Assembly (NCBI GenBank): GCA_019351975.1
Contig: JABBOG010000023.1
Span: 1-58,976 of the forward strand
Direction of reading: 5' to 3'
DNA from: Acidobacteriota bacterium
GTDB taxonomy: Bacteria; Acidobacteriota; Terriglobia; Terriglobales; Acidobacteriaceae
Length of the DNA stretch: 58,976 nucleotides
The notes under the pieces are model-generated. The model did no database searches. It worked only from the letters and a program-made list of their open reading frames with translations, and was not told the origin of the DNA. The translations under genes were made by a program, and so were the position numbers. How positions within the stretch are numbered: position 1 is the stretch's first letter; each line of letters opens with the position of its first letter. Below, in pieces: positions 46,396 through 54,684 of the stretch.

Positions 46396-46722
46396 ATGAG
46401 CCAAACCATCACTCAACCCGACAACACCCGTGTCACACTCGAAAAGTCTGTCGACTACCGCGATTCGTATGCCAACAGCGTTCAGGTTCGTCTCTCCATT
46501 TGGGATTTCTTTCTTGTCTTCGGCACTCTCGAACAGCAGGCGCCTGATCAGGTCCGCGTCGAAAGTTTTCAGGGCATTTACCTTAGCCCTCAACAGGCCA
46601 AAGCCCTATCCAATGTACTCAGCCATAATGTAGCCCAGTACGAACAGACCTTCGGAACCATCTCCCTGGACGGCCCCGATGCCCACCAAAGATTTACACC
46701 TGGAAATGGGCCCGTACACTAG
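46396..46722 (+). CDS. DUF3467 protein
   Basis: A 108-residue soluble protein with the DUF3467 pattern: YRDSYANSVQVRLSIWDFFL near residue 22, a strand with FGTLEQQ, and the C-terminal helix SPQQAKALSNVLSHNVAQYE ending QTFGTI. The function of this family is unknown to me. It begins 34 bases after tRNA-Leu and may be read from the same transcript. Confidence 0.8.
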   Translation: MSQTITQPDNTRVTLEKSVDYRDSYANSVQVRLSIWDFFLVFGTLEQQAPDQVRVESFQGIYLSPQQAKALSNVLSHNVAQYEQTFGTISLDGPDAHQRFTPGNGPVH

Positions 46723-46911
46723 CTATGAACTGCAACTCCTGCGACGGCGCCGTCTCATTACGATTGACATCGTCCAGCGCTCCCGCTACTCTCAAATCAA
46801 AGATGCTTCGTTCACTCCATAGCGCTGTCCGCTGCATGTGTTGTCCCATGCCACATGGTAGCGCTGGTGTCTGTCTGCTTTAAGCGAATCCAAAATTTCG
46901 CCAGCCCACTA

Positions 46912-46941
46912 CCCACGCAAGGCAATCGCAGCGTGGGTTTT
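46912..46941 (+). terminator. Rho-independent terminator
   Basis: A seven-base stem, CCCACGC paired with GCGTGGG, with a 12-base loop, followed by TTTT. It lies about 190 bases after the DUF3467 gene and about 50 before a small ORF, so it most likely ends the tRNA-Leu/DUF3467 transcript, or acts as an attenuator in the leader of the transporter operon. Confidence 0.6.
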
Positions 46942-46994
46942 CTGCATTTGAGCACAGATCTCTCCGAGACCGACTCACACCAAAGGACATTTCC

Positions 46995-47108
46995 ATGAAG
47001 CTCCCAGCCAGCCGCAGCACACTCAACCCCGATGCCGCTGCCATTCTGATCGCACTTACTCTCGCAACACTTGTCCGCCTGAATGTTCTTCCCTTCATCC
47101 GCTGGTAA
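46995..47108 (+). CDS. 37-residue membrane peptide upstream of YeiH-type transporter
   Basis: ATG 46995 follows AAAGGA by 7 bases and encodes 37 residues beginning MKLPASRSTLNPDAAA. A single hydrophobic helix (AAAILIALTLATLVRLNVLP) is followed by FIRW and TAA at 47106. The transporter TTG start lies only 18 bases downstream. Good ribosome binding site, plausible transmembrane helix and tight spacing suggest a real small gene. It could be a small subunit or a leader affecting translation of the transporter. I do not recognise a family. Confidence 0.55.
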   Translation: MKLPASRSTLNPDAAAILIALTLATLVRLNVLPFIRW

Positions 47109-47126
47109 CCCAAACGGAAGCCCCTT

Positions 47127-48212
47127 TTGCCTAGCACCATCTCACCGCCGAACACCACCCGCAGCTCCGGCGCGCGCCATCTTCTCGGCCTTTTCCCAGG
47201 CATCCTCCTTCTCTTCGCCATCGGCCTCGCTGGCAAAGCGCTACAGTTCCTCGGTGACTATCTCCCCCCGCATCACATCCCGTTCCCTCACCTCGAGTAC
47301 GTCCTCTGGGCCATCCTCCTAGGCCTAGCCATTTCCAATACCATCACCCTGCCCAGCAGCTTTCTCCCCGGCATCGCCACGTACGAGCTCTGGCTCAAGC
47401 TCGGCATCATCCTCGTCGCAGCCAACTTCATCTTGTCCGACCTCATCCGGATAGGTGCGCTATCTCTCACGCTCGTTGCTATCGAGCTTGCTCTCTCCCT
47501 CACGGTGATGACCATTCTTGGCCGCATCTTCCACCTGCCGCCTAAGCTGACCAGCCTGCTTGCCATCGGCAGTTCCATCTGCGGCGTTACGGCTATCATG
47601 GCTGCGCAGAGCGCAATCGACGCTGACGAAGACGACATCTCCACAGCCATTGCCGCCATCCTCGCACTCGGGGCCCTTGCGCTCTTTACTTTCCCCTACA
47701 TTGGCCACGTACTTCACATGGGCCAGCAAGCATTCGGTCTCTGGTGCGGTCTAGCTGTTGACAACACCGCTGAAGCCACTGTGACAGGAGCGCTCTTCGG
47801 CCCCACTGCCGGACACTTTGCCGTCCTGTCCAAAACCGCCCGCTCCTCCTTCATCGGCTTCGTCGTCCTCGGCTACGCCATCTACTGGGCCTCGCAGGGC
47901 CAAGCGGCCCGTGTCGATCACAAAGCTCTGTTCCTCTGGCAAAACTTTCCCAAATTCATCCTCGGTTTCATCGCCATTTCCGTCCTCGCCACCGTCGGTT
48001 TCTTCACTCCCACTCAGCTCAACTCCTTGGGCAACCTATCCCAATGGGCTTTCCTGCCCGCATTTGCTGGCGTCGGCCTTCGGACACGTATTCAAGACCT
48101 CACTCGCCACGGGTGGCGCCCAATCCTCGTTGGCGTTCTTGGCGAAATTTTCCTCGCCCTCCTGACCCTCGCTATGGTTCTTGCCATCTACCATCACCCA
48201 GCAAGCATCTGA
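47127..48212 (+). CDS. YeiH/PSE-family putative anion (sulfate) exporter
   Basis: A 361-residue membrane protein with about ten helices. Family landmarks include LFPGILLLFAIGLAGKALQF, LGIILVAANFILSDL, the Gly-rich GSSICGVTAIMAAQSAIDAD and FGLWCGLAVDNTAEATVTGA, matching YeiH-type putative sulfate exporters (UPF0324). It starts at TTG 47127 with CGGAAG 6 bases upstream. A 37-residue membrane ORF sits just ahead. The substrate is not proven in the family; organosulfonate breakdown products or sulfate are the usual suggestion. Confidence 0.85.
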   Translation: MPSTISPPNTTRSSGARHLLGLFPGILLLFAIGLAGKALQFLGDYLPPHHIPFPHLEYVLWAILLGLAISNTITLPSSFLPGIATYELWLKLGIILVAANFILSDLIRIGALSLTLVAIELALSLTVMTILGRIFHLPPKLTSLLAIGSSICGVTAIMAAQSAIDADEDDISTAIAAILALGALALFTFPYIGHVLHMGQQAFGLWCGLAVDNTAEATVTGALFGPTAGHFAVLSKTARSSFIGFVVLGYAIYWASQGQAARVDHKALFLWQNFPKFILGFIAISVLATVGFFTPTQLNSLGNLSQWAFLPAFAGVGLRTRIQDLTRHGWRPILVGVLGEIFLALLTLAMVLAIYHHPASI

Positions 48213-48311
48213 GACGTGCCTGACCATGCTATCCGGATTCGGGTCTAGAACGGCCACGCAAAGCCCTTCGCCTTTGATCTGGACCGTTGTATCCTCCCAC
48301 CAGAGTCCATC

Positions 48312-48883
48312 ATGTCCAAGCCCCTTTCCCCAGACCGCTTACAGGCTTTTCCGACGGAGTCATCGCCGTCATCATCACGATCATGGTACTGGAACTCAAG
48401 GTACCCACCAACGACGTATCCAACTTCGCAGGTCTCCGGGAAGAACTTCCCCTCATCCTTGTCTATCTACTCAGTTTCATCCAGACCGGCATCTACTGGG
48501 TGAACCATCATTATCTGCTTGACGACGCCGAGGAGGTTGGCCACGCCGTTCTCTGGTCTAACCTCGCCCTTCTTTTCACGCTTTCGCTGATTCCATGGGC
48601 CACCAACTGGGTTGCCATCCGCGGCATCAGTCCCTTCTCCATCGCCCTCTACTCTCTCGTTTGCCAGCTGCCGGCTATCGCGTGGATGTTCCTCTCTGCG
48701 TTCCTTTGCCGGCAGAATAGGAAGCCGGCGGCCCACACTTCCGGCAAACAGGTCTTCTCCACACTGCTCTATACCGGAGCTATCCCCATGGCGTATGTCA
48801 CGCCGTACATCTCCATTGGCATGATCGTTGTAGTAGCCATCTGCCGGATCTTTCCACCTCGCGCAGGCACCTCAGAGTCATGA
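48312..48883 (+). CDS. TMEM175-like (DUF1211) potassium channel with apparent frameshift
   Basis: From about 48347 the frame ending at 48883 encodes FSDGVIAVIITIMVLELKVP, the signature first helix of TMEM175 channels. Further helices and WVNHHYLLDDAEEVGHAVLW, LFTLSLIPWATNW and the C-terminal VTPYISIGMIVVVAIC follow. The expected N-terminus MSKPLSPDRLQAF starts at ATG 48312 in a different frame and joins at a TTTT run (48347-48350). One more T would make a continuous protein. As written, the gene is frameshifted unless it starts at TTG 48287, which gives an unrelated first 18 residues. This is either a real mutation, a slippery site or an assembly error. Confidence 0.72.
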
Positions 48884-48958
48884 ACAAAGATCCCGGGTCC
48901 ATTTCGAGCGTTTAGCTTACATTGGCACGAAACTCCCCGGCTGCGGTGCTCGCTGTCA

Positions 48959-51091
48959 TCACTGTTTCTCTGTCAAGGCCTTTTTACGCCATGCATCGGC
49001 GAGGCTGTGGTCGCTGAGGGCTTTGATGAAGAGGCCGCCGACGACGCTGCGTGCCTGAAAGCCGACCTGAAGACCGGTTTTGGTGTCATACCAGTCAGTC
49101 AGCGGTACGCGGGATTTGGTCTCATTGGCCCAAAGATACATGGGATCGACGAGGGCATTGAACGCTGCGGGCGTATCGGCGAGAGTTGCGGTCCACATGC
49201 TCCAGTCAAGCTTGGTGTAGTCCTTCCGGCTGTCGAGTGGCAGGCCGTATTTGTTGAGTTTCGTCTGGTAGAAGGCAATCTCGCTATTGCGCACAGACTT
49301 AGGAAAGACGTTATAGCCGAGGATCTGATCCCAGACGAGATTGTACTTCTGGCTCCATGTGCCGGGACTGTCAAAGGCCAGCTTGTAGTGGTCGCCTTCG
49401 CGGTCTAGGGTAATCCACTTCTGTGCCATGGAATGCGCAAGCGCATCATAGCTCCTGGTGTCGGCATCACGATGCGTAAGCTTGCAGAGGTCCGCATACG
49501 CCGCGAGCGCGTCAATGGCTTTAATGGACAGGTTCGCATTGTGTGAGACGTGGCCGGCGAAGTCGTCGGTGGTTAGCTGATTTTCGGGGTCTAGACCGTG
49601 CTCACGCAGATACTCAGCCCATTGGGTGAGCTGCGGCCAGAAACGCTGGACGAGGTCAGTGTTGCTTGAAGTTCGGGCGAGCGCGTCGGCGAGAATGAGC
49701 AGATTGCCGGACTCTTCGACGGGCATCTGGTCATCGACGGTCTTTTCGCCGCCGCCGTACTCTTGCCCGTTGGCAAGCGGATATTGCCCGAGATCGTGCG
49801 GAGCGAACGGGAAGTGCCAGCGATTGGGCATGGCTGCATACTCCAGCACAGGCAGAAGCTGTGCTTCCAGCAGCCTCGGATTAAAAAACAACAGCAACGG
49901 AGCGCCTGGATAGATGACGTCAACCGTCGCGATGTCTCCATTGGAAAAGTCTTCCTTGGCGAACAGCATGGGGTGGCCGCCGGCGTCGGCGACGAGCATG
50001 GTCGCGGCGATCGCCTGGCGGTAAGCAAGCGTGCAAAGCCATGCGTAGTGCGCTCCAGCGGTGCGAGTCAGATCGGCGGTGAGGTCACGGTCAAAGGTAT
50101 CGCCGCGTGCGTCGAGGCTGGTGTATTCATGCTCAGCTTCGTCGAGCATTGCAGCGACGGGCTCATTGTTGCGCTGCCAGTAGGGCCGCAAGTTCTGCTG
50201 CATGAGCTGAATCGCATAGCCCTGCGTATAACCGAGTAGGACATGACGCGCGACGGGCTGAGAACCAACCCTGCCAAGAGGTAGAACGACAGCAAGCTGT
50301 GGCGAGAAGCGGTTGAGCGGAGTAGGCCCATCCATCATGTCGGCCTGCGGAAGCGTGCCGGATACGGCGAAATCCGTGGCAGCTTCTGGCGCGATGGCGG
50401 CACTGGCCGACTCATCCTTAGGGACAGCCAGACGCAGATAGCCCCAGTCGATCCGCAGGTTGTCCCCCGAGCGGTTGAGCACGTTCTGGTCTCGTGTGCC
50501 CACAGAAAGGACGTTCGTTGTAGCCGTGTTGTTGCGAGAAAAGACCATCTGCTGGCCGTCATAGCTGGCTGCGATGTCCGCGTTCGCCGAGAAGAAAACG
50601 GCTACGTCGTGGTCTGTGCCGTCCAGCGAGTGAGCCGTCCAGGTGATATAGCTCACAGGGCGCGAGAGGATGTCGAGGTCATTGAGAAACGCCGGGGTGA
50701 AAAAAGCAATATCGACCTGTACCGTGGCCGTGCGAAAGCTGTAACGAGTATGTGTGGGCGTCACCTGCTGCGAGATCTGCTGCATCGCCGCAATGTTGCG
50801 CGGTTCGTCACCCATAATTCGATATGGCGCGCCATCAATGCGTACCATGCTCGAGAGTTGCTGCGGATGTCCCGTCCAGTGAGTTGTCGGCGAAGCAGTC
50901 AGTTGCTCCGTGTTCGACCAGATGCTGAAATAAGGGTTGTGTGTGACCAGCGGCGTGTCCGGCGGCCGCTCCGTCTGCTGCGCACGTGCAAATGCGCTGG
51001 AGAGGAAAGCCAAGCCGAGAAGGCAAGAACGAAAGATGGCACAGTCGTGAATTGGCAATGAGACCTCTGCTTCTCGAAGTTTCGCAGGCAA
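48959..51091 (-). CDS. Secreted glutaminase-like protein (DUF5127/DUF4965/DUF1793)
   Basis: About 710 residues resembling fungal GtaA-type and bacterial secreted glutaminases. After a signal peptide (FRSCLLGLAFLSSAFARAQQ) come PLVTHNPYFSIWSNTEQLT and TPAFLNDLDILSRPVSYI in the N-terminal domain, a central region with YRQAIAATMLVADAGGHPML and FPFAPHDLGQYPLANGQEYG, and a helical C-terminal catalytic-type domain with NLLILADALAR and WSMWTATLAD. Substrate could be L-glutamine, or a glycan given the glycosidase-like (alpha/alpha)6 fold. The start is uncertain: TTG 51091 is the furthest open codon, and a TTG about 11 codons later is also possible. Confidence 0.78.
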   Translation of the reverse strand: MPAKLREAEVSLPIHDCAIFRSCLLGLAFLSSAFARAQQTERPPDTPLVTHNPYFSIWSNTEQLTASPTTHWTGHPQQLSSMVRIDGAPYRIMGDEPRNIAAMQQISQQVTPTHTRYSFRTATVQVDIAFFTPAFLNDLDILSRPVSYITWTAHSLDGTDHDVAVFFSANADIAASYDGQQMVFSRNNTATTNVLSVGTRDQNVLNRSGDNLRIDWGYLRLAVPKDESASAAIAPEAATDFAVSGTLPQADMMDGPTPLNRFSPQLAVVLPLGRVGSQPVARHVLLGYTQGYAIQLMQQNLRPYWQRNNEPVAAMLDEAEHEYTSLDARGDTFDRDLTADLTRTAGAHYAWLCTLAYRQAIAATMLVADAGGHPMLFAKEDFSNGDIATVDVIYPGAPLLLFFNPRLLEAQLLPVLEYAAMPNRWHFPFAPHDLGQYPLANGQEYGGGEKTVDDQMPVEESGNLLILADALARTSSNTDLVQRFWPQLTQWAEYLREHGLDPENQLTTDDFAGHVSHNANLSIKAIDALAAYADLCKLTHRDADTRSYDALAHSMAQKWITLDREGDHYKLAFDSPGTWSQKYNLVWDQILGYNVFPKSVRNSEIAFYQTKLNKYGLPLDSRKDYTKLDWSMWTATLADTPAAFNALVDPMYLWANETKSRVPLTDWYDTKTGLQVGFQARSVVGGLFIKALSDHSLADAWRKKALTEKQ

Positions 51092-51314
51092 ACGCAGCGA
51101 CGCGAGGGTGCACCCGCAGGAGAATGGTACTCGAGAGCCGACGCCTCTGACGAACGGAACTTCCGGATCATAGCGATACTTCCGACAGTCACAACCGATT
51201 CACCTATCTTGGTCTACCGACAATTTCCCCTATTTAATCCCGCGCGGGTTGATTCGATCTTTAGCGGAGCAGTTTTCGATGCACATCGGTCGAAGGCACT
51301 TTATACTCAACTGC

Positions 51315-53288
51315 ATGATACGTTCGGCTTCTCTTCTGCTGCTTGTCACCACAGTCGCTGCACCCTGCGCAATGGCGCAAAAACAACCACAACCTCAACC
51401 GGTGCCGCTGCCCCTGCCGATCATTGCACCAGCCGACAAGCCGTACGTGGGACCAATTACCCTTTCAGTGGACCTAAGCAACAACGTAGATCGTGTGGAG
51501 CGCGTCCACGAAGAGATCCCGGTAGAGCCCGGCGCGAAGGAGATGATCCTCCTGTATCCGCAGTGGATTCCGGGCGAACATGCTCCCACAGGACCGATAT
51601 CAACTTTGGCAGGAATTGTTACGACGGTTGATGGACAGCGGGTGCAGTGGAAGCGCGACCCCGTAAGCGTCTTTGCTTTCCATGTTGCGTTGCCTGCTGG
51701 TGCCAGGACTGTTGGCGTCGACTTTGATCACCTATCCGCGATCAAGCCAAGCGCTGGACGCATCGAGATCTCGGATGCCATTGCCGACCTGGAATGGAAT
51801 GAAGTCGTAATGTACCCGGCCGGTTACTTTTCGCGCGATCTGCCGGTGGATGCATCGTTGAAATTGCCAAGCGGCTGGAAGTATGCGACGGCACTGGAAA
51901 CTTCTTCGCATGACGGGGACACAATCAAGTTTGAACGCACCCCGTTGAACACGCTGGTGGATTCGCCGCTGTACGCTGGCACCCACTACGAGCGCCTGGA
52001 CCTCTCGCCGTCGCCAACAGACATTGTGCACTTGAATATCTTCGCAGATTCAGAAGCGGATTTGAAAATGACGCCGGAAGAGATGGAGGAGCATAAAAAT
52101 CTGGTCTCCGAAGCAGACAAACTGTATGGCTCGCACCACTACAAACACTATGACTTTCTGCTATTGCTCAGCAACAAAGTAGGTGGCGTTGGACTCGAGC
52201 ATCACCAATCCAGCGAAGACGGGCAACCGACAAATTACTTAACGGATTGGCAGAACGGCGCCCTTCGCCGTGATCTGCTTGGGCATGAGTACACCCACTC
52301 GTGGGACGGTAAATTCCGTCGGCCAGCTGACTTATGGACACCCAACTTCAACGTGCCCATGCGTGATGAACTGTTGTGGGTTTATGAAGGGATGACGCAG
52401 TACTGGGGCAACATCTTGACTGCCCGTGCGGGCATGCGCACACCTGAGCAGACACGCGATATTCTCGCACGAACCGCTGCCGGTTTTGCCGATAGCGATG
52501 GCCGCAAATGGCGTCCACTGGTAGATACCACAAACGAAGAGACGATCTCAAATCGCAGGCCTGTAAGCTGGGTGAGCTATCAACGTCCGGAGGATTACTA
52601 CACCGAAGGCATGCTGATCTGGCTGGACGCGGACACCAAGATTCGCGAACTAACCAACGATCAAAAGTCGCTCGATGACTTTTGCAAAAAGTTTTTGGGT
52701 GTCTACAACGGCAGCTTCATCACCGATCAGTACACCCTGTCGGATGTAGTGCGTGATCTGAACGAAGTTGCGCCATATGACTGGAATACCTTCTTCCAAA
52801 CGCGTGTCTACGATCTGCATCCTGAGGTGCCCATGAACGGATTCACTCAGGGCGGATATAAGCTCGTCTACTCGGATAAACCCGCGGAATGGATGATCAA
52901 GGAGATGGAAAAAGCAGGCTATGGTGACTTTTCGACATCGCTAGGGTTCTCTGTAGGATCACCCCGCGGTAGCGAAGGGGGAAAGAACGTCGTTACGAAT
53001 GTGTGGTGGGATAGCGTTGCCTTCAAAGCAGGCATAACGCCCAACATGGAGTTAGTATCCGTGAATGGACAAGCTTACACGTCCAAGCTGCTGACGGACG
53101 CTGTGCTGGACGCCGAGAAGACTAAAAAGCCGATCAAGCTACAGCTCCTGAGTGACAAGACGTATACGACCTTGGAGCTCCCCTATTACGAAGGCATGCG
53201 TTACCCCTCACTGGAACGCGTGACCGGTACCCCGGACAGACTGGATGAGATTCTACAGCCCAGCAAGAGCCCGCTGCCTTCAATGTAA
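51315..53288 (+). CDS. M61-family metallopeptidase with PDZ domain
   Basis: A secreted glycyl-aminopeptidase-type zinc peptidase of about 657 residues. The signal peptide is LLLLVTTVAAPCAMAQ, after which a Pro/Gln-rich linker leads to the N-terminal beta domain. The zinc site is RDLLGHEYTHSWDGKFRRP (HExxH) with the third ligand in LLWVYEGMTQYWG. A C-terminal PDZ domain (LGFSVGSPRGSEG to about residue 640) is typical of M61 enzymes. ATG 51315 is chosen because it opens the signal peptide; the frame is open from 51249. It is divergent from the glutaminase-like gene. Confidence 0.9.
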   Translation: MIRSASLLLLVTTVAAPCAMAQKQPQPQPVPLPLPIIAPADKPYVGPITLSVDLSNNVDRVERVHEEIPVEPGAKEMILLYPQWIPGEHAPTGPISTLAGIVTTVDGQRVQWKRDPVSVFAFHVALPAGARTVGVDFDHLSAIKPSAGRIEISDAIADLEWNEVVMYPAGYFSRDLPVDASLKLPSGWKYATALETSSHDGDTIKFERTPLNTLVDSPLYAGTHYERLDLSPSPTDIVHLNIFADSEADLKMTPEEMEEHKNLVSEADKLYGSHHYKHYDFLLLLSNKVGGVGLEHHQSSEDGQPTNYLTDWQNGALRRDLLGHEYTHSWDGKFRRPADLWTPNFNVPMRDELLWVYEGMTQYWGNILTARAGMRTPEQTRDILARTAAGFADSDGRKWRPLVDTTNEETISNRRPVSWVSYQRPEDYYTEGMLIWLDADTKIRELTNDQKSLDDFCKKFLGVYNGSFITDQYTLSDVVRDLNEVAPYDWNTFFQTRVYDLHPEVPMNGFTQGGYKLVYSDKPAEWMIKEMEKAGYGDFSTSLGFSVGSPRGSEGGKNVVTNVWWDSVAFKAGITPNMELVSVNGQAYTSKLLTDAVLDAEKTKKPIKLQLLSDKTYTTLELPYYEGMRYPSLERVTGTPDRLDEILQPSKSPLPSM

Positions 53289-53296
53289 CAACTTTA

Positions 53297-53323
53297 GCGC
53301 GGAGAGCGTCAGGTTCTCCGCGC
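53297..53323. terminator. Strong hairpin after the M61 gene
   Basis: A perfect nine-base stem, GCGCGGAGA paired with TCTCCGCGC, around a nine-base loop, starting 8 bases after the M61 stop. There is no T-run on either strand, so it is either a terminator of weak type or an mRNA 3'-end stabiliser. It separates the peptidase gene from tRNA-Arg, whose promoter may include TATGAT at about 53336. Confidence 0.5.
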
Positions 53324-53353
53324 CAAAGCTCTCTGATATGATGCCTATAGTGC

Positions 53354-53430
53354 GCGCCCGTAGCTCAGCTGGATAGAGCGGCAGCCTCCGAAGCTGTAGG
53401 TCAGAAGTTCGAATCTTCTCGGGCGCACCA
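53354..53430 (+). tRNA. tRNA-Arg (CCG)
   Basis: The acceptor stem GCGCCCG/CGGGCGC pairs 53354-53360 with 53420-53426. The anticodon arm GCAGC-CTCCGAA-GCTGT gives CCG. The D-arm TAGCTCAGCTGGATAGAGC, T-arm GTTCGAATC and an encoded CCA at 53428-53430 are all present. Confidence 0.95.
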
Positions 53431-53465
53431 CTTGATCTCTTCCCTTCTTTTGTATGAAGTAGCCT

Positions 53466-54194
53466 CTATGCCCAGACGTCAGGCGTGACCGTTCGGATTC
53501 GTTCGCTGGCGAATCGCGTTAGAAGGGTTTCCGTGGCGGCGAGAGTGGATTGGCGATTGGCCCCCATCGCGACATCGTAACCGTCATGCATCAGAATATT
53601 CGAACCGACATGGCGCCTGCGTGCGCGGCGAAGGCCACGGTCAATATTGGTCAATATCCGCTCGGGCGTGATCGGTTTCCAGTCGTAGGCCATAACATTC
53701 CATTGCACGATGCGGAGGTTCAGCTCTGCTGCAGCATGGAACACCGCTGGACGGCGGGCGCCGTGGGGGGGGCGAAGGTAGCCGATGGGTATCCCTAGAG
53801 CGTCCTCAAGCGCCTCATTGCAGGCACGAAGCTCTTCGCGGATCATACGCATGGACTGAAAACAAAGCCACGGATGAGTTTCAGTGTGATTCCCGATAAG
53901 ATGCCCTGCCGTGAGAACGCGGCGCGCGATCGCTGGCTGCTGGCGAACAAAACGTCCGATCATGAAAAAGGTTGCGCGGGCCCTATGGCGGGCGAGAATA
54001 TCAAGAATCTCGTCTGTCACAGCAGTATTGGGGCCGTCATCATAGGTAAATGCGACCTCATCAGGATCACTGCCTGCGACAATGGTGGAACCGAAAAGCT
54101 GCGATCCAGGACTTAGAGCCGCGTACGCTGCTGCGACCGTCGCGACGCCGTCGGCTGCCAGCGCGAACTCACAGGCAGTGCGTGTGCCGATCAT
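53466..54194 (-). CDS. Polysaccharide deacetylase (NodB domain)
   Basis: A 242-residue carbohydrate-esterase-family-4 enzyme that removes acetyl groups from N-acetylglucosamine polymers such as peptidoglycan or chitin. The catalytic motifs are FTYDDGPN (motif 1, first D base, second D metal), GNHTETHPW (metal His pair), RPPHGARRPAV (motif 3) and ILMHDGYD near the C-terminus. Some 30 hydrophobic-to-neutral N-terminal residues precede the domain without a clear signal peptide. ATG 54194 lies 2 bases after the stop of the bcp gene, so the two are in one transcript. Confidence 0.88.
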   Translation of the reverse strand: MIGTRTACEFALAADGVATVAAAYAALSPGSQLFGSTIVAGSDPDEVAFTYDDGPNTAVTDEILDILARHRARATFFMIGRFVRQQPAIARRVLTAGHLIGNHTETHPWLCFQSMRMIREELRACNEALEDALGIPIGYLRPPHGARRPAVFHAAAELNLRIVQWNVMAYDWKPITPERILTNIDRGLRRARRRHVGSNILMHDGYDVAMGANRQSTLAATETLLTRFASERIRTVTPDVWA

Positions 54195-54196
54195 AA

Positions 54197-54652
54197 TTAT
54201 CGCTTCAGGAGTGCCAGTACTTCTTCTGCGTGGCCTTCAGGTTTCACTTTGTTGTATTCATGCCGAAGCCTCTGATCGGGGCCGATGATATAAGTTGTGC
54301 GCTCGATGCCAGTGACAAGCTTGCCATACATGGTCTTGGGCTTGATTACCCGAAAGCGGTTGCAGATGGTCTGATTCGCATCTGCGAGCAACGGATACGG
54401 GAGTTCATACTTCATGTGAAACTTCTTCTGAGCCTTGACGGTATCACGGAAGATGCCGAGGACCACGACGCCAGCCTGTTGTAGCTTATGAAACTGATCA
54501 CGAAAACCACAAGCCTCGATTGTGCAACCCGGGGTGTCGGCCTTGGGATAGAAGAAAAGCACAACTGGCTTTCCAGCGAACTGAGTCAAACTTACAGGAT
54601 TACCATCCTGATCCGGCAAGGAAAAATCTTCCACAACGTCACCGACCTGCAT
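54197..54652 (-). CDS. bcp: Thioredoxin-dependent peroxiredoxin (Bcp/PrxQ)
   Basis: A 151-residue atypical 2-Cys thiol peroxidase. The active-site stretch is YPKADTPGCTIEACGFRDQF, with the peroxidatic Cys in PGCT and a second Cys five residues later, as in Bcp. Other landmarks are DFSLPDQDGNPVSL and RTTYIIGPDQRLRH. ATG 54652 is preferred because AAGGAG lies 6 bases upstream; the frame is open five codons further. First gene of a two-gene unit with the polysaccharide deacetylase. Confidence 0.92.
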   Translation of the reverse strand: MQVGDVVEDFSLPDQDGNPVSLTQFAGKPVVLFFYPKADTPGCTIEACGFRDQFHKLQQAGVVVLGIFRDTVKAQKKFHMKYELPYPLLADANQTICNRFRVIKPKTMYGKLVTGIERTTYIIGPDQRLRHEYNKVKPEGHAEEVLALLKR

Positions 54653-54684
54653 ACAAATCTCCTTCACATCATCCAGCTCGTGGC

